From contig NZ_JAEH01000017.1 of assembly GCF_000518805.1 (NCBI RefSeq), positions 1-64,000 of the forward strand: DNA of 64,000 nt. Direction: 5' to 3'. The DNA is from Shewanella waksmanii ATCC BAA-643. Its GTDB lineage: Bacteria; Pseudomonadota; Gammaproteobacteria; Enterobacterales; Shewanellaceae. Under the pieces are notes generated by a model, which worked only from the letters and a program-made list of their open reading frames with translations, was not told the origin of the DNA and did no database searches. A program made the position numbers and the translations under genes. How positions within the stretch are numbered: position 1 is the stretch's first letter; the number at the start of each line of letters is the position of its first letter. Below are positions 30,307 to 39,016 of this stretch, piece by piece.

Positions 30307-31298
30307 GCAACAAACCAGAACATGATGCTGAGGCCAATGAACCCAGTTTAGATGAGCTGTTAGCACAGATGAACTCGGGCACCTCGTCGGCACAGTATGA
30401 TGTGACCTATTGCGGTATGGTTGCGATTGTCGGTCGCCCCAATGTGGGTAAATCGACTTTGCTCAACAAGCTACTTGGGCAAAAAATCAGTATTACCTCT
30501 AAAAAGCCTCAGACAACACGCCATCGCATTATGGGCATTCATACCGAAGGCCCGCGTCAGGTGGTGTTTATTGATACCCCTGGTTTGCATATTGAAGAGA
30601 AGCGCGCGATCAACCGATTGATGAATCGCGCGGCTTCAAGTTCGTTAGCTGAAGTCAGTTTGGTGGTGTTCGTAGTTGACGGCCTTAGCTGGACAGCCGA
30701 TGATGAAATGGTTTTGAAAAAGCTTCAAAGCCGTGATGATGGCCGTAAAACGGTGTTGGCTATCAATAAAGTCGACAACATCAAAGATAAAGAAGCCCTG
30801 TTCCCCCATTTAGAGCAGCTGGCACAGAAGTTTAGCTTCGATGAGATTTTACCTATTTCAGCTACTCAAGGGACTAACGTTGAGCGCATCATGGATATGG
30901 CCATTGAGTCGGTGCCCCAGTCGCCACATTATTCCCCTGAGGACTATGTCACTGACCGCTCTCAGAAATTTATGGCGTCGGAAATTGTACGTGAAAAATT
31001 GATGCGTTTCTTAGGTGATGAACTCCCCTACGATGCGACCGTTGAAATCGAACAATTTAAGATGATGGAAAACGGTGTTTATCAAATCAACGCACTGGTG
31101 CTGGTGGAGCGCGAAACCCAAAAACGCATGGTGATTGGTAACAAAGGTGAGCGGATTAAGAAGATCAGCTCTGCCGCCCGTGTCGATATGGAAGTGCTAT
31201 TTGATAACAAAGTATTTTTAGAGATGTGGGTTAAAGTCAAATCAGGTTGGGCTGATGATGAGCGCGCACTGCGCAGCTTAGGCTACGGCGAAGAGTAA
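30303..31298 (+). CDS. era: Ribosome-assembly GTPase Era
   Basis: This 331-residue GTPase binds the 3' end of 16S rRNA and monitors 30S maturation. G1 is GRPNVGKST, followed by the switch region [10 protein letters not shown]3 DTPGLH and G4 NKVD. A C-terminal KH domain contains [12 protein letters not shown]. It carries an N-terminal extension of roughly 30 residues relative to E. coli Era (301 residues). It overlaps rnc by four bases and is followed by recO. Confidence 0.97.
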   Translation: MSNKPEHDAEANEPSLDELLAQMNSGTSSAQYDVTYCGMVAIVGRPNVGKSTLLNKLLGQKISITSKKPQTTRHRIMGIHTEGPRQVVFIDTPGLHIEEKRAINRLMNRAASSSLAEVSLVVFVVDGLSWTADDEMVLKKLQSRDDGRKTVLAINKVDNIKDKEALFPHLEQLAQKFSFDEILPISATQGTNVERIMDMAIESVPQSPHYSPEDYVTDRSQKFMASEIVREKLMRFLGDELPYDATVEIEQFKMMENGVYQINALVLVERETQKRMVIGNKGERIKKISSAARVDMEVLFDNKVFLEMWVKVKSGWADDERALRSLGYGEE

Positions 31299-31338
31299 TT
31301 AGCCGCCTAAACCCAATAAGTCGTCGATAAAGTTAATG

Positions 31339-31391
31339 AGGCCGAGATGGCAAGGTGCAGCAAGTGTTGCAGTTTGTGGTCTCGGCCTTTA
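31339..31391 (+). terminator. Long stem-loop between era and recO
   Basis: AGGCCGAGA (31339-31347) pairs with TCTCGGCCT (31380-31388). The 32-nt loop contains a further short inverted repeat around GCAGCAAGTGTTGC. Only three T residues follow, so it may be an attenuator or a processing site rather than a full terminator. Confidence 0.4.
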
Positions 31392-31425
31392 ACGTAGATA
31401 CAACGAAGTTAAGAGAGAACAGAGC

Positions 31426-32115
31426 ATGCTGCGGGGTTATGTACTGCATACACGACCATATCGAGAATCTAGTGTATTAGTGAATATGCTAGTTGATGGC
31501 CATGGCCGGGTCGACTGTGTAGCGCGCATAGGCAGCGGAAAACGTTCAATCAAGAGTATTCTACAGCCTTTCCAGCCGCTGATATTTCAACTATCAGGCA
31601 AGAGCAGTTTAAAGAACCTCTATCAAGTCGAGGCGGCGAGCGCTGCCGTTCCCTTAAGTGGCGAAGTGAGCTTTGCTGGCTTTTATCTCAATGAAATATT
31701 AGTCCGCAGTTTAAGTGTCGACCACGGTGCAGAGCAGTTTTTTTTCACCTATCACGACACACTGATGAAAATGGCCGCAGGGTTTGAGCAATCGCAATTG
31801 CGCTATTTTGAGGTCGCACTTTTGCAAGAGTTAGGCTTAATGCCATCACTGCTAGAGGATATTAGTGAGCATACCATAGAGGCTGATTACTATTATCGGT
31901 TGCTACCAGAGGAGGGCTTTGTCAGTGCACTAGGCCCGAAACAAAGTCACTATGCCGGTTCGATGTTACTTAACTTGGCCAATAAGCAGCTATGTGGCGA
32001 TGATTTTAAGTCCGCCAAACAGTTAATGCGGCAGTTACTCGTTGCCTGTATTGGCGATAAGCCACTGAAGTCGAGGGCACTATTTACTCAACAAGTAAAA
32101 CCGATCGAGCGCTAA
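31426..32115 (+). CDS. recO: DNA repair protein RecO
   Basis: This 229-residue RecO loads RecA onto SSB-coated gaps together with RecR. An N-terminal OB-fold (GYVLHTRPYRESSVLVNML, GRVDCVARIGSGKRS) is followed by a helical domain (FYLNEILVRSL, RYFEVALLQELGLMP). Zinc-finger cysteines are absent, as in E. coli RecO. The era-recO-pdxJ-acpS order is conserved. Confidence 0.94.
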   Translation: MLRGYVLHTRPYRESSVLVNMLVDGHGRVDCVARIGSGKRSIKSILQPFQPLIFQLSGKSSLKNLYQVEAASAAVPLSGEVSFAGFYLNEILVRSLSVDHGAEQFFFTYHDTLMKMAAGFEQSQLRYFEVALLQELGLMPSLLEDISEHTIEADYYYRLLPEEGFVSALGPKQSHYAGSMLLNLANKQLCGDDFKSAKQLMRQLLVACIGDKPLKSRALFTQQVKPIER

Positions 32116-32258
32116 TTTAGAGGTTATTGCGCTGGCGCATAACCTCAAAGTAAATGAGCTAAGCAAGCTGAAGGCTTTTCCATTGGTTTTTGCTTGTCGG
32201 CTCAGTACAATAGCGCATTCAAACTACATTCACTTATGTCAATCAGTAAGGAAGTGCC

Positions 32259-32996
32259 ATGGGCCGTATTCATCTTGGTGTTAACATCGATCATATAGCG
32301 ACATTACGTCAGGCGCGGGGCACCACTTATCCAGATCCAGTTCATGCCGCTGCAGTTGCTGAGCATGCCGGTGCTGAAGGCATTACGGTGCATTTGCGCG
32401 AAGATCGCCGTCATATTACCGACCGCGATATTTACCTACTGGCACAAACCATTAAAACACGGATGAACTTCGAGATGGCTGTCACTGAAGAAATGGTGAA
32501 CATCGCCTGTGAAGTTAAGCCTGCTTATGCGTGTTTAGTACCAGAAAAGCGTGAAGAACTGACCACCGAAGGTGGGCTAGATGTTGTCGGACAACAAGAT
32601 AAAGTGGCGGCAGCAGTGGCGAAATTGGCCGCGCAAGGCATTAAAGTGTCGCTGTTTATCGATGCGGACAAGGCGCAAATTGACGCCACGGTTGCGGTAG
32701 GTGCGCCGGTTATTGAACTGCATACTGGATGCTACGCCGATGCTAAGACCGATGAAGAAGCGCAGCAGGAATTAGCTAGAATCACCGAAATGGCCACTTA
32801 TGCACACAGTAAAGGCCTAGTGGTTAATGCGGGTCACGGACTGCATTATCATAATGTTAAGCCTATTGCTGCAATCCCTGAGCTGTATGAGTTAAATATT
32901 GGCCATGCGATTATCGCCAGAGCGGCCATTGATGGCTTGGAAACGGCAGTAAGAGATATGAAGCAGTTAATGGTTGAAGGCCGCAACGGCGAATAA
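32259..32996 (+). CDS. pdxJ: Pyridoxine 5'-phosphate synthase
   Basis: The 245-residue PdxJ condenses 1-deoxyxylulose 5-phosphate with 3-amino-2-oxopropyl phosphate to make pyridoxine phosphate. TIM-barrel signatures include [52 protein letters not shown] and [10 protein letters not shown], which carry the active-site His and Glu residues. It starts with AAGGAAG upstream and is followed by acpS, as in E. coli. Confidence 0.97.
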   Translation: MGRIHLGVNIDHIATLRQARGTTYPDPVHAAAVAEHAGAEGITVHLREDRRHITDRDIYLLAQTIKTRMNFEMAVTEEMVNIACEVKPAYACLVPEKREELTTEGGLDVVGQQDKVAAAVAKLAAQGIKVSLFIDADKAQIDATVAVGAPVIELHTGCYADAKTDEEAQQELARITEMATYAHSKGLVVNAGHGLHYHNVKPIAAIPELYELNIGHAIIARAAIDGLETAVRDMKQLMVEGRNGE

Positions 32997-33037
32997 CCAT
33001 TAAAAGTGTATCGCGTTAATTAGTAGGTGAAAGATTC

Positions 33038-33433
33038 ATGGTGGTAGGTTTAGGTACCGATATCGTTGAGATAGACCGTATTGAAACGGTAGTCGACAAA
33101 GCTATTGCGGGTACGGGCTTAGCTAAGTGCCGCTTAGCTTTGCGGATATTAACGGAATCTGAACTGGCCATTTTCACCCAATCAGCGCAGCCGGCACGTT
33201 ATCTAGCGAAACGGTTTTGCGCTAAAGAGGCCGCTGCTAAGGCGCTGGGTACAGGCATTGGTCGCGGCGTGTCGTTTCAGCATATTGAAATCAGTAATGA
33301 TAGTAATGGCGCGCCTAAAGTGAACTTTACCGATGGCGCTGCTCAGCGGATGCAAGCGCTTGGTGCGAGCCAAGCGCACATTAGCATTGCAGATGAAGCC
33401 CGCTACGCGACGGCAACAGTGATTTTAAGTTAG
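33038..33433 (+). CDS. acpS: Holo-acyl carrier protein synthase
   Basis: The 131-residue AcpS transfers phosphopantetheine from CoA to acyl carrier protein. The Mg2+-binding motif GLGTDIVEIDRIE is at the N-terminus, and RFCAKEAAAKALGTGIGRG holds the conserved Glu and Lys. Length is normal. It is the last gene of the lepA-to-acpS run. Accessory genes not found at this position in S. oneidensis (from memory) begin after it. Confidence 0.96.
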   Translation: MVVGLGTDIVEIDRIETVVDKAIAGTGLAKCRLALRILTESELAIFTQSAQPARYLAKRFCAKEAAAKALGTGIGRGVSFQHIEISNDSNGAPKVNFTDGAAQRMQALGASQAHISIADEARYATATVILS

Positions 33434-33547
33434 TCCTTGCTAACCCTCAAACAAGACATGACAACCGCACTTAAGTCGAACTGCGAAAAATAATCTAGCG
33501 TGGTATAACTGCTATTACTGATTAGACCAGTTTTAGGATTACTGACC

Positions 33548-34162
33548 ATGGATGTTGATTTTAGCGCGATTGCGACACCTGATTATGCCAATGTGCTCGG
33601 CCGTGAGCATTTCATCGATTATCGTATTCATCCGCTATGGGCGAAAATGCCAGCTATTAGCGGTCCAGCCTTTACCGTACAGCTGAGTGCTGGTGATCAT
33701 CTTATGATGCATGCAGCTATCTATCAGGCGCCTGCAGGTGCGATTATTGTCGTTGATGGGGTTGATGATAGGTTTGCGGTTGCTGGAGGCAATGTATGTG
33801 CAGTGGCGCAGCAACGCGGTATTAAAGGCTTCATTATTGATGGTGTGATCCGTGATGTGAACGAAGTGGCCGAGATGCAGTTTCCCGTATTTGCTAAAGG
33901 GGTATTCCCCGTACCGGGTAGTAAGCAGTGTTACAGTGAACTCGCCCAGCCTATTCGTTGCGGTGGAGTGAAGGTCAACAGCGGCGATATTATTGTGGCT
34001 GACAATGAAGGGATTGCAGTGCTGCCTAAAGAGACTGCCATTGAGGTTTACCAAGCTGCGAAGGAAAAAGCCGATAAAGAAGCGGCAATGACCCTTTCTC
34101 AATGGCAAGCGAATCATCAGTTACGTATTGAAGCGGCATTAAAAACCGCTAAGGGCGATTAA
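33548..34162 (+). CDS. RraA-like / HMG-aldolase superfamily protein
   Basis: This 204-residue protein belongs to the RraA/4-hydroxy-4-methyl-2-oxoglutarate aldolase superfamily. Seen features are GPAFTVQLSAGDHLMMHAAI, AIIVVDG, GGNVCAVAQQRGIKGFIIDG and the R102-D103 pair in GVIRD, the substrate- and metal-linked residues of the aldolases. A C-terminal region VNSGDIIVADNEGIAVLP is typical. The usual GE(L/M) segment is replaced by GGNV, so whether it is an aldolase or decarboxylase, or an RNase E inhibitor like RraA, cannot be decided. It stands alone between acpS and the metal-exporter operon, with TTAGGATT upstream. Confidence 0.8.
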   Translation: MDVDFSAIATPDYANVLGREHFIDYRIHPLWAKMPAISGPAFTVQLSAGDHLMMHAAIYQAPAGAIIVVDGVDDRFAVAGGNVCAVAQQRGIKGFIIDGVIRDVNEVAEMQFPVFAKGVFPVPGSKQCYSELAQPIRCGGVKVNSGDIIVADNEGIAVLPKETAIEVYQAAKEKADKEAAMTLSQWQANHQLRIEAALKTAKGD

Positions 34163-34232
34163 ATTTGATCGCTATCACACTTAGTTAACTAATCTGGCAA
34201 CTTACAAATAACATGGGCTTTACCTATTTACT

Positions 34233-34275
34233 TTGATAATCAAACAATATAAATTTTATTTAGTTTGATTATCAA
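34233..34275. promoter_or_regulatory. Paired operator upstream of the CDF exporter-marR operon
   Basis: TTGATAATCAAAC (34233-34245) and GTTTGATTATCAA (34263-34275) are perfect 13-bp inverted repeats. Each half contains an 11-bp palindrome TTGATwATCAA, with centres 32 bp apart, about three helical turns. The right site abuts the AAGG ribosome-binding site of the exporter gene, and the AT-rich spacer could hold the promoter. The simplest reading is that the MarR protein encoded in the same operon binds both. The regulator assignment is inference. Confidence 0.75.
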
Positions 34276-34286
34276 GGTATCTATTC

Positions 34287-35303
34287 ATGCTGAGTCACGC
34301 AGTCGAAAAACACAGCCATCATCACCAGTTTGAACAACACAACCACCAAGGTGAACGCCGCACACTCATCGTGCTAATGATCACCATCGTCACTATGATA
34401 GTGGAGATAGTAGCGGGGACAGTCTACGGGTCAATGGCATTATTGGCGGACGGTTGGCATATGGGAACCCATGCCGCCGCATTTGGCATTACGTTGTTTG
34501 CTTATCGCTATGCCAGAAAGCATGCCCACAGTGACAAGTTTTCTTTTGGTAGTGGCAAGGTCAGTGTATTAGGCGGTTATACCAGCGCAATCGCCTTAGG
34601 TATTGTGGCGTTATTGATGGTGGTTGAGTCGGTACATCGTCTGTTTTCTCCCCAGGCGATTCAGTTCAACGAAGCTATTACTGTGGCAATTATTGGCTTG
34701 GTGGTGAATGTGGTTTGTATGTGGTTACTGCACGCCGATGGCCACGGTCATGGCCATGACCACAGTCATAGCCAAAGCCATGAGCCTGGACATAGCCACA
34801 ATGATGGGCATAGTCACAGCCATGAGCACGGTAACAGTCATGAGCACACTCATAGTCACAGCCATCAGCATGGACACAGCCACAGCCATGACCATAACTT
34901 GCGCGCAGCTTATATGCATGTATTAGCTGATGCCTTGACGTCTTTGTTGGCAATCAGCGCGCTGATTATTGGTAAGTTCTTAGGTTGGACATGGCTTGAC
35001 CCATTGATGGGGATTGTCGGCGCGATCGTTATCAGCAAATGGGCGCTGGGTTTAATGCGTCAAACTAGTCCGATCCTATTGGATGAAAGTATGTCTGCCA
35101 ATATACGGCAAGCGATGATCACCGAGCTTGAGCAACACGGATGCATCGTTGCTGACCTACATGTTTGGAAAGTGACCGCCAGTCACTGCAGCGCGGCCAT
35201 GACCATCGTTGCTCAACAGCCACACAGTGTCGATTTTTATAAACAGCAGTTGGCAAAATTTGCTACTATCAGCCACCTTACAGTTGAGGTACATCAAGGT
35301 TAA
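34287..35303 (+). CDS. Cation diffusion facilitator, DmeF-like, with His-rich loop
   Basis: This 338-residue inner-membrane exporter has six predicted helices and the CDF motifs EIVAGTVYGSMALLADGWHMGTHA (metal site in helix 2 and its surroundings) and WLDPLMGIVGAIVISKWA. Between helices 4 and 5 lies a roughly 55-residue loop (about 149-205) made mostly of HSH/HGH/DH repeats, and the N-terminus also has a His cluster (HSHHHQ). The family pumps Zn2+, Co2+ or Ni2+ out of the cytoplasm against H+. The DGWHM form of the metal motif points to the DmeF branch. The C-terminal cytoplasmic domain is short. It is coupled to marR and sits behind the paired operators. Confidence 0.88.
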   Translation: MLSHAVEKHSHHHQFEQHNHQGERRTLIVLMITIVTMIVEIVAGTVYGSMALLADGWHMGTHAAAFGITLFAYRYARKHAHSDKFSFGSGKVSVLGGYTSAIALGIVALLMVVESVHRLFSPQAIQFNEAITVAIIGLVVNVVCMWLLHADGHGHGHDHSHSQSHEPGHSHNDGHSHSHEHGNSHEHTHSHSHQHGHSHSHDHNLRAAYMHVLADALTSLLAISALIIGKFLGWTWLDPLMGIVGAIVISKWALGLMRQTSPILLDESMSANIRQAMITELEQHGCIVADLHVWKVTASHCSAAMTIVAQQPHSVDFYKQQLAKFATISHLTVEVHQG

Positions 35304-35306
35304 TTG

Positions 35307-35723
35307 ATGCAAAAGCTTAAACAACTCAATCATCTGCTTATTGAATTCTATGACAAGCTATCGTCGTGGGAGCAGTCGGTGGTAAAAGAGACTGGCTATA
35401 CATTGGCGCAAGTTCATACGATTGAGGTGTTAGGTAGTCACGGGCCAATGCGTATGAAGGAGCTTGCTGACCGTTTGAGTATCACTACAGGTACCTTAAC
35501 CGTGCAGGTCGATAAACTGGTTAAAGCGGGTTTAATTGTGCGTTTACCACAGGAGTCAGACCGGCGCTCAATTTTGGTGGATTTAACCCCCGAGGGGCGT
35601 GCATTACATGAGCACCACAATGCACTGCATTTGGCGTTAGTGGAGGATTTAACCCGTCACCTGAGCAGCGAGGAGCAGCAGATGTTGATCACCAGCATGA
35701 CTAAAATTAATCGAGAGTTTTAG
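35307..35723 (+). CDS. MarR-family transcriptional regulator
   Basis: This 138-residue MarR regulator has a winged helix-turn-helix (PMRMKELADRLSITTGTLTVQVDKL) and a wing containing LPQESDRRSILVDLTPEG. ATG 35307 is preferred to TTG 35304, which directly follows the exporter stop codon. The two genes are therefore almost touching and surely cotranscribed. The paired TTGATwATCAA palindromes upstream of the operon are likely its binding sites, making it a local, possibly metal-responsive, repressor. No obvious Cys/His metal cluster was seen, so the signal is unknown. Confidence 0.9.
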   Translation: MQKLKQLNHLLIEFYDKLSSWEQSVVKETGYTLAQVHTIEVLGSHGPMRMKELADRLSITTGTLTVQVDKLVKAGLIVRLPQESDRRSILVDLTPEGRALHEHHNALHLALVEDLTRHLSSEEQQMLITSMTKINREF

Positions 35724-35920
35724 CGCATTCATCGGATAAGGCAGTGCACTTTTATCAGACTTGAATATTAGCTCTAGAAACATCTGCCAAAATGCATTAG
35801 GTTAAATGGGATAAGGATCACGTTTTTAGCTCATTTAACCGCGACATGGTCATTAGGTCGTGGAAGATACCGAGGTAAAAGCCGTGGCAATAATAACGAC
35901 TAGCCAGGAGCCTCGAGCCA

Positions 35921-36460
35921 ATGAAATCAGCCGTGGAGCAATTAGCACAGTATAAGAGCGTGCACCTCAACCCCAAGAATATCAAAACTCACTTTATCGG
36001 TATTCCCGGCATTATCTGGTCGTTATTCGTGCTATTAAACCTGATCCCCATAAACATTATTGCTGTGAATGAGTTTAAGGTGAATGTCGCTGATGTGTTT
36101 ACCATTGGGGTGTTGGTCTACTATTTTTTGCTCAACGTTAAACTCGCTTTGGGCATGGTGGCGTTTATCATCCCCGTGCTATACACCTCAGATATGGTGG
36201 CACAAACCCAGTATGGCTTATGGATAGCGATAGCCGTCTTTGTGGTTGCATGGATTTTTCAGTTGATTGGTCACAAATATGAAAAGGCCAAGCCAGCTTT
36301 CATTGATGACTTAAACCAGCTTCTCATTGGGCCATTTTTCTTAATGGCGGAAGTGTATTTTATGTTGGGCTGGGCTGAAGAGTTAGATAAAGCCATCGCG
36401 CCACTTGCCATCACTAAGCGCCGCGAGTTAGAAGCAGCGCGCAGAGCAGCATCAGCGTAG
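35921..36460 (+). CDS. DUF962 / Mpo1-like membrane protein
   Basis: This 179-residue protein has four or so membrane segments and the DUF962 signature. An N-terminal block YKSVHLNPKNIKTHFIG carries H15 and H24, and a second block WIFQLIGHKYEKAKPA carries H118. Yeast Mpo1 of this family is an iron-dependent dioxygenase that shortens 2-hydroxy fatty acids by one carbon, with these histidines needed for activity. A fatty-acid role here is an inference from family. The gene stands alone, and a MITE-like element begins 8 bp after its stop codon. Confidence 0.82.
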   Translation: MKSAVEQLAQYKSVHLNPKNIKTHFIGIPGIIWSLFVLLNLIPINIIAVNEFKVNVADVFTIGVLVYYFLLNVKLALGMVAFIIPVLYTSDMVAQTQYGLWIAIAVFVVAWIFQLIGHKYEKAKPAFIDDLNQLLIGPFFLMAEVYFMLGWAEELDKAIAPLAITKRRELEAARRAASA

Positions 36461-36468
36461 CAAAGTTA

Positions 36469-36777
36469 TACCAATCAGTATAACTTTGCTCTACTCAGAG
36501 CACCTTGGGCAAACTAATTCAAGGCCAATGATTGAAACAATGGTTGGTCCCTTGTGAAATTATTCAACGCAGAAGTAGTCAGTCTAAAACGCGCCAGAAC
36601 GGCGAGTTTTAGCGATTCTGATGCTGTGTTAACGAGCTTAACCGTAGAATAACTATGCTCTTCACTCGTTGCAAGCCACATGGATGTGGTGAATGTCATT
36701 AATGCAGGAGCATTTAATGACCTTACCTCAGAACCGCTAAACTCTCGCTGAGCGATAAATGTTTATACTGATTGGTA
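36469..36777. repeat. Miniature inverted-repeat element, copy 2 (complete)
   Basis: This complete 309-bp element is bounded by perfect 15-bp terminal inverted repeats: TACCAATCAGTATAA (36469-36483) and TTATACTGATTGGTA (36763-36777). The interior matches the copy at the start of the window with few differences but lacks about 47 bp. TA dinucleotides at both edges suggest a TA target duplication. It encodes no transposase. It fills the gap between the DUF962 gene and the corB terminator. Confidence 0.85.
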
Positions 36778-36781
36778 ATAA

Positions 36782-36803
36782 AAAGGGGCCTATTGGCCCC
36801 TTT
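36782..36803. terminator. Bidirectional terminator downstream of corB
   Basis: AAAGGGGCC (36782-36790) pairs perfectly with GGCCCCTTT (36795-36803) around TATT, with A and T flanks on both sides. It lies 13 bp past the corB stop on the minus strand. Confidence 0.85.
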
Positions 36804-36816
36804 ATTGGTTTAATCA

Positions 36817-38100
36817 CTAATCTTCTTTTTTCTTTGGCGCTTGATAATGCTGTGGTATCACCCGTACGGTTTTCACCATGTTATCAGCCACATCAATCAC
36901 TTCTAATGGATAGCCGGATAATCGCATTGAGGTGTAGGGCTCAGGAATTTCTTCTAGGTACTCTAAAATGAGACCGTTGATGGTTTTCGGGCCATCAATG
37001 GGGAAGTGCCAATTCATCTCTTTATTTAAATCGCGGATGTTGATGCTGGCTTCAATTAAGAAACTACCATCTTGTTGTTTATTGATATCTTCGCTGGGGG
37101 TGGTGATCATTGAGGTAGTGAAGTCACCTACAATCTCTTCTAGAATATCTTCTAAGGTGACTAAGCCTTGAATATCACCGTATTCGTCCACCACTAAGCC
37201 GATGCGCTCTTTGTTTTGTTGAAAGTTAGCTAGCTGCACATTCAACGGTGTCGCTTCCGGTACAAAGTACAGCTCTTTTACTGCGCGTAGTAGTGATGAT
37301 TTACTAAATTGCCCCTTTGATTGCAGCCTAAGCGCATCGCGTAAATGCACAAACCCGACAGCATCATCAATATTGTCGCGATAGAGCAGCACGCGGGTAT
37401 GGGGGCTTTGAATAACCTGCTTGTTGATGCTTTTAAAGTCATCATTAACGTTAATGGCGTACAGTTCATTGCGGGGGATCATGATGTCATCAACGGTGAC
37501 TTTTTCCAGATCCATAATGGACAAAAGCATCTCTTGGTGGCGCTGAGGAATGAGTGCGCCGGCTTCATGAACCACTGTACGCAGCTCTTCTTGGCTAAGG
37601 GCATCATCAGCCTTTACCGAGCGAATACCCAGCAGGCGTAAGAAGCTTCCGGTAATGAAGTTCACCGCTTTTACTAGGGGTGACAGCACCACTAGTAGGC
37701 CCTTTAACAAAAAGCTCGACGGGAAGGCGATGCGCTCAGGGTGCAATGCTGCGACTGTTTTGGGGGTCACTTCAGCAAATACCAATACCACCAAGGTTAA
37801 TATGCCTGTAGCAATGGCTACACCAACATCGCCAAATAAGCGGATACCAATAATGGTGGCAATTGCAGAGGCAAGGATATTAACCAGGTTGTTGCCTATA
37901 AGGATCAATCCAATTAGGCGATCGGGGCGCTCAAGCAGTTTGGTTGCCCGTTTTGCCCCTTTATGACCACTGTTTGCTAAGTGGCGCAATCGGTATCGAT
38001 TAAGCGACATCATCGCTGTTTCTGAACTAGAGAAATAGGCCGAAATGATGATCAGAATAAGTAAAACAATAAATAGTACGCTAGTGGATATTGCGTCCAA
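36817..38100 (-). CDS. corB: HlyC/CorC-family membrane protein CorB (YfjD)
   Basis: This 427-residue protein has an N-terminal DUF21/CNNM domain of four hydrophobic segments (about 1-150; SAYFSSSETAMMSLNRYRLRHLA), two CBS domains in the middle (VDDIMIPRNELYAI, ERIGLVVDEYGDIQGLVTLEDILEEIVGD) and a C-terminal CorC/HlyC domain. It matches E. coli YfjD and Salmonella CorB, implicated in Mg2+/Co2+ transport. It lies downstream of ypjD on the same strand, a pairing conserved around ffh. Confidence 0.93.
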   Translation of the reverse strand: MDAISTSVLFIVLLILIIISAYFSSSETAMMSLNRYRLRHLANSGHKGAKRATKLLERPDRLIGLILIGNNLVNILASAIATIIGIRLFGDVGVAIATGILTLVVLVFAEVTPKTVAALHPERIAFPSSFLLKGLLVVLSPLVKAVNFITGSFLRLLGIRSVKADDALSQEELRTVVHEAGALIPQRHQEMLLSIMDLEKVTVDDIMIPRNELYAINVNDDFKSINKQVIQSPHTRVLLYRDNIDDAVGFVHLRDALRLQSKGQFSKSSLLRAVKELYFVPEATPLNVQLANFQQNKERIGLVVDEYGDIQGLVTLEDILEEIVGDFTTSMITTPSEDINKQQDGSFLIEASINIRDLNKEMNWHFPIDGPKTINGLILEYLEEIPEPYTSMRLSGYPLEVIDVADNMVKTVRVIPQHYQAPKKKED

Positions 38101-38227
38101 AAAATAGCCCCGCTATGGCGTTGTGCTAACAAAAATCTTTGTGAATAACAGTAATTACCGTCATTTAAAGGGTGTGTCAAGTGAACCTAGGTATGAGCAT
38201 TGGCCCATACCTAGATTAAAGAAGGGA

Positions 38228-39016
38228 TTACCGCAGAATAAGTTCTTTAACGATACGGGCGCCAAAATAGGCCAAAGACAACAAGGTTGCACCAGTCAAT
38301 GTATACAGCACGGCGCTGCGGATACGGCAACCAATCCAGTACTGCTGCGCTAACATGGCAATGTAAGTGAACCACGCCATAATGGATAATATCGCTTTAT
38401 GACCTTTGCCTTCTTCAAACATATCGTCGAGGAAGATAAAGCCCGTGGCCAATGAAAGACTCAATAGCACTACACCAACAATAACCAAGTGATACAGCTG
38501 CTTTTCAACTGTCATCAATGGGGGCATTGCTGGGCTCATGATAAGCTTTTTACTTTTCAGTTTGTTCTGAATAATCGCCAGCTGAATGGCGTACAGCGCG
38601 GCAATCATTAGGGCACTGTAAGCCATTAATGACAGCACCACATGCACTAATACATCAGGGTGAATTTCAAAGTGGGTAATATATTCAGGCGGCACTAACC
38701 ACAATAGGGCGACGGAGATCACTGAGCAGGCATAGACTACCGGCACCACCACAATCATTTTTAGCCTAAACAGCAATATGGTGAAGCTAAAGGCGATGAT
38801 CCAGTTCACCATTGAGATGACATTGGTCAAGCTAAAGTTCTGTCCATTCTCAGTGACAATGGCTTGTGACAATGCGGCGGCATGCAATACCACGGCAATG
38901 GCTGCAAAGCCGGCGACGACACGTCGATTTGGACCGTCCGCGTGAAACAGGCGGCTGACTACCAGTATTAATGCAATACAGTAGAAAAACATGGCTGAGG
39001 CGGAAAAAATGACCAT
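38228..39016 (-). CDS. ypjD: CcsA-like inner-membrane protein YpjD
   Basis: This 262-residue polytopic protein with about eight helices belongs to the cytochrome c assembly (CcsA/HemX-like) family and matches the YpjD type found next to ffh. Typical segments are DVLVHVVLSLMAYSALMIAALYAIQLA and HKAILSIMAWFTYIAMLAQQYWIGCRIRSAVLYTLTGA. The family's WWD haem motif is not seen, so a direct role in haem handling is unproven. Relatives have been linked to Mg2+/Co2+ sensitivity with CorB. It is divergent from ffh. Confidence 0.9.
   Translation of the reverse strand: MVIFSASAMFFYCIALILVVSRLFHADGPNRRVVAGFAAIAVVLHAAALSQAIVTENGQNFSLTNVISMVNWIIAFSFTILLFRLKMIVVVPVVYACSVISVALLWLVPPEYITHFEIHPDVLVHVVLSLMAYSALMIAALYAIQLAIIQNKLKSKKLIMSPAMPPLMTVEKQLYHLVIVGVVLLSLSLATGFIFLDDMFEEGKGHKAILSIMAWFTYIAMLAQQYWIGCRIRSAVLYTLTGATLLSLAYFGARIVKELILR

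Noticed and set aside
33635..34117. Antisense ORF (160 codons) opposite the RraA-like gene
   Set aside because: No ribosome-binding site and no family resemblance. The plus-strand frame has clear conserved motifs.
34690..34953. Antisense and alternate-frame ORFs across the His-rich loop
   Set aside because: These are by-products of the CAY-rich repeat, which lacks stops in several frames.
36514..36699. Short ORF inside the inverted-repeat element
   Set aside because: No ribosome-binding site, and the same region in the other copy is interrupted. The element is non-coding.
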